Assembly: GCA_963678705.1 (NCBI GenBank)
Contig: OY783214.1
Span: 12,896,001-12,960,000 of the forward strand
Reading direction: 5' to 3'
Length of the DNA stretch: 64,000 nt
Origin: Panorpa germanica
Lineage: Eukaryota; Arthropoda; Insecta; Mecoptera; Panorpidae
The notes under the pieces were generated by a model. The model did not search any database and was not told where the DNA came from. It saw nothing but the letters and a program-made list of their open reading frames with translations. Shown piece by piece: positions 63,001 through 64,000 of the stretch. Made by a program: the position numbers and the translations under genes. How positions within the stretch are numbered: position 1 is the first letter of the stretch; each line of letters starts with the position of its first letter.

Positions 63001-63994
63001 AAATATTTATTAATTGAATGTATTATGTATATGTAGCGTACTAAATTATAAATTTTTCTTAACCAGACCGAAGACGACACAGACTCTTGTGGAGCGAAGA
63101 GGCTAAACAAAGCAATGTCTCCCGGTTCCATGACCCTCCCTACTATGAACAATTGGGATATGTCACAAGCTATGTCACCATATATTCCTCCTGATATGAA
63201 TTCCATTGCAAGCGGGTCAATGATGAACAACGGCCCGCCTTCTTACAACGCAAGCACGATGAACAGAAATGGAATGAGCTCAGGATCATTCGAATACGGT
63301 TCTAATAATGGTCCAGGAAGTAACGAATATTCAGGAGGCGGAGGACCGCTTTCACATTTAAGTGATTCAGTCAACTCATTAGATCCCTTGAATGCGATGG
63401 AAAAATCTTTAAATGACCAGGTACATATAACTCCATAATTATGAAGTTGAAATTTTTATTACTTTTAGTTGTATTGTTTATTCGCTAACTTTGTGTATTA
63501 CGTTTTTTATAGCTACATCTTGACTTTCAGATGCCCCACACCCCCCACACGCCTCATACGCCACACACACCACACACTCCAGGTGGTACTCCAGGGTCCG
63601 CACATACACCTGGAGGTGGCAATTCAGGGCCTCCTAGTGTTCCTCCACCTACCAATGACTCTTTAATGAATAGTAGTGGAGGACCAGGAAGTAACCATAA
63701 CACGTTATCCGATGAAATTCCATCAGATCTGAATTTTGATCCTGCGGCTGTGATTGACGGAGAAGGGAATGAAGGATTAAATGTAATTAGAAATAATTTT
63801 AATGAAACTAGTTGGGTAATATTCTTTATGTAACTCATTTTATTTTCTTACAGTTATTACCTGATAACGTAGTAGATCCCATGGACCTACTGTCATACTT
63901 GGACCCCCCAGATCTTAACACTCCTCCATCCAGCGGGGCCAGCAGCAATGGCAACAACACCAACAACGACGACATATTGGCGCTGTTCGAGTGA
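41857..63994 (+). CDS. tna: tonalli / ZMIZ1 orthologue (SP-RING zinc finger transcriptional co-regulator), 5' incomplete
   Basis: Ten exons: 41857-42048, 60497-60770, 60924-61752, 61830-61965, 62043-62253, 62415-62758, 62839-62989, 63067-63420, 63531-63782, 63854-63994. All introns are GT-AG and phases agree, giving 960 codons to TGA. Order: [12 protein letters not shown] motif; GNH repeats; alanine-threonine stretch; Met/Asn/Gln-rich region; [10 protein letters not shown] motif; conserved domain from [12 protein letters not shown] through [20 protein letters not shown] (CPITF...[12 protein letters not shown]...WRCPVC); [14 protein letters not shown]; acidic C-terminus ending [14 protein letters not shown]. 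These match ZMIZ1/2 and Drosophila Tonalli in order. Known family role: nuclear co-regulators of the PIAS-like class, linked to SWI/SNF (BAP) function and SUMO pathways. The start codon and N-terminal TPR-like domain are not found. Confidence 0.95.
44085..44575 (+). repeat. G-rich block, possible retroposon 3' end
   Basis: Unusually G- and purine-rich on the plus strand compared with its surroundings (GATGGTGAGGAGGGAGGAG, GGGGCAGGAGGAGGGAGG). It ends in CATTATGCTATAAATATACATTGATTGATT, which resembles LINE 3' tails. No second copy exists in the window and no target duplication was found. Confidence 0.25.
44597..44610 (+). repeat. G14 homopolymer
   Basis: Fourteen G in a row, followed by AGAGGG. 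It may be length-variable or a sequencing weak spot. Confidence 0.85.
45721..45745. repeat. TA microsatellite
   Basis: Uninterrupted TA dinucleotides for about 25 bp inside the large intron. Confidence 0.95.
53151..53280 (-). mobile_element. Retroposon (SINE or LINE tail), copy 3, 5' truncated
   Basis: Shares GGCTACGTGCCTAGGAAGCC, GAGAAA and the poly-A tail with copies 1 and 2 but lacks the last ~30 bp of their 5' end. It is flanked by ACAATG(T/C)TTCTT (53139-53150 and 53281-53292), one mismatch. It lies antisense in the large intron of tonalli/ZMIZ1. Confidence 0.8.
53301..53704. mobile_element. MITE with 20-bp terminal inverted repeats
   Basis: The left end TTCACACCAGAGAGACAGTT is perfectly complementary to the right end AACTGTCTCTCTGGTGTGAA. 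CAGT flanks both ends (53297-53300, 53705-53708), a possible 4-bp target duplication. A degenerate internal copy of the terminal repeat (TTTACACCAAAGAGACAGTT) begins near 53369, and CCAGTGTGAACAG near 53610. The interior is rich in TTTTGTTTTGT / ACAAAAC runs with no transposase frame. Confidence 0.8.
60497..60770 (+). CDS. tna: tonalli/ZMIZ1 exon with GNH repeat and alanine-threonine stretch
   Basis: Acceptor TTTGCAG, donor CAA/GTAAGT. Completes a Gly codon from the previous exon. Encodes four GNH triplets then GGHGG from a 9-bp DNA repeat (60621-60656), followed by [20 protein letters not shown]. The latter corresponds to the [22 protein letters not shown] segment of vertebrate ZMIZ1. Ends in phase 0. 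Confidence 0.9.
60924..61752 (+). CDS. tna: tonalli/ZMIZ1 exon with Met/Asn/Gln-rich low-complexity region
   Basis: Acceptor TTTTAG, donor AAA/GTAAGT. The first half is dominated by Met, Asn, Gln and Gly ([18 protein letters not shown]). [20 protein letters not shown] in the middle corresponds to a conserved patch of ZMIZ proteins, and the end is proline-rich ([18 protein letters not shown]). Family knowledge places such regions outside the SP-RING as disordered activation or interaction segments. Confidence 0.9.
61830..61965 (+). CDS. tna: tonalli/ZMIZ1 exon, start of conserved domain
   Basis: Acceptor TTTATAG, donor GAG/GTAATG. Encodes [20 protein letters not shown]...[22 protein letters not shown], near-identical to ZMIZ1. 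The domain precedes the SP-RING and together they form the extended XSPRING described for Tonalli. Confidence 0.93.
62043..62253 (+). CDS. tna: tonalli/ZMIZ1 exon, conserved domain ([11 protein letters not shown])
   Basis: Acceptor TATTCAAG, donor TGT/GTAAGC. Encodes [50 protein letters not shown] and ITVSACCC. The NWP...VSVN core resembles the PINIT-like fold preceding the SP-RING in PIAS proteins. Confidence 0.93.
62415..62758 (+). CDS. tna: tonalli/ZMIZ1 exon with SP-RING (MIZ) zinc finger
   Basis: Acceptor TTTACAG, donor CAA/GTAAGT. Encodes [20 protein letters not shown], the linker KIKRNFS, then the [47 protein letters not shown]. The Cys/His ligands (H of RGH, then C, C, C) are all present. 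SP-RING domains of this family act as SUMO E3-type or SUMO-pathway adaptors. Confidence 0.95.
62839..62989 (+). CDS. tna: tonalli/ZMIZ1 exon after SP-RING ([14 protein letters not shown])
   Basis: Acceptor ATTACAG, donor AAA/GTAATG. The first base completes the Asn codon after the last SP-RING Cys. [15 protein letters not shown] and EVTID are conserved with ZMIZ1. Ends in phase 0. Confidence 0.93.
63067..63420 (+). CDS. tna: tonalli/ZMIZ1 exon, Ser/Pro/Met-rich
   Basis: Acceptor AACCAG, donor CAG/GTACAT. Begins [20 protein letters not shown], matching the SKRFKTMSPS area of ZMIZ1. The rest is low-complexity Ser, Gly, Asn, Met and Pro. Phase 0 at both ends. Confidence 0.9.
63531..63782 (+). 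CDS. tna: tonalli/ZMIZ1 exon with His-Thr-Pro repeat
   Basis: Acceptor ACTTTCAG at 63530. A second in-frame acceptor TTTATAG ends 18 bp upstream at 63512 and would add six residues. Encodes five PHTP-type repeats from a ~9-bp DNA repeat and a Pro/Gly/Ser-rich stretch, ending [19 protein letters not shown]. The SDLNFDPA segment corresponds to SDLTFNPS of ZMIZ1. Donor AAT/GTAATT. Confidence 0.88.
63854..63994 (+). CDS. tna: tonalli/ZMIZ1 terminal exon, acidic C-terminus
   Basis: Acceptor TTACAG, stop TGA at 63992-63994. Encodes [21 protein letters not shown], an Asn/Ser spacer and DDILALFE at the very end, matching the [20 protein letters not shown]...DDLLSLFE end of ZMIZ1. Acidic-hydrophobic patches of this kind form the transactivation domain in ZMIZ1. 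The window ends six bases after the stop, so the 3' UTR is not included. Confidence 0.95.
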   Translation, partial: LLPDNVVDPMDLLSYLDPPDLNTPPSSGASSNGNNTNNDDILALFE

Positions 63995-64000
63995 CTGAGC

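Noticed and set aside
63554..63838. 94-codon minus-strand open frame
   Set aside because: Antisense of the tonalli/ZMIZ1 HTP-repeat exon.

Overview
The window is AT-rich animal DNA, almost certainly from an insect. It contains spliced genes with GT-AG introns, non-coding stretches tens of kb long, LTR retrotransposons, retroposons with poly-A tails, Helitron-like ends and MITE-like inverted-repeat elements. I cannot fix the insect order from sequence alone. No prokaryotic gene organisation is present.

Layout. Positions 1-22716 hold no gene I can support. This stretch is AT-rich flank or intron carrying a 121-bp satellite array (2890-3600), several MITE-like elements, two kinds of Helitron-like 3' end, a dispersed repeat with three copies, and one unexplained GC-rich island near 18.8-19.06 kb. 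Positions 22721-36047 are a nested pair of related Ty3/gypsy-type LTR retrotransposons on the plus strand. The outer one, element A, has two 750-bp LTRs in which I see no difference, a 4-bp target duplication (ATAA), and one long Gag-PR-RT-RNaseH-IN frame. That frame is split inside the integrase by element B. B has its own ~820-bp LTRs and its own 4-bp target duplication (AAAG). It keeps a Gag-protease frame but has lost most of RT, all of RNase H and most of integrase. Across the B target site A's frame resumes exactly, so A looks recent and B more recent still. Positions 36052-41856 are non-coding, with two retroposon copies and a GC-richer stretch (about 38.2-40.0 kb) that may be a promoter or 5' UTR.

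The one host gene is an orthologue of tonalli/ZMIZ1 (Zmiz-type SP-RING protein) on the plus strand. I trace ten coding exons from 41857 to the stop at 63994. An 18.4-kb intron separates the first visible exon from a compact 3.5-kb cluster of nine. All splice phases agree and the ORF gives 960 codons. The first visible exon begins mid-codon at a splice acceptor, so the start codon and the N-terminal domain lie upstream, either in small unrecognised exons or outside the window. If the 5' exons lie left of 22.7 kb, the nested retrotransposons sit inside an intron of this gene in the sense orientation.

The most unusual signal is in the retrotransposon pair. The primer-binding site of A is tandemly duplicated 44 bp apart. 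A's LTRs end at the first copy. B's LTRs end at the second copy and contain a mutated first copy. This looks like an LTR boundary that moved when the element changed primer site. The Gag is of the DUF1759 type familiar from BEL/Pao elements, yet the Pol is clearly Ty3/gypsy.
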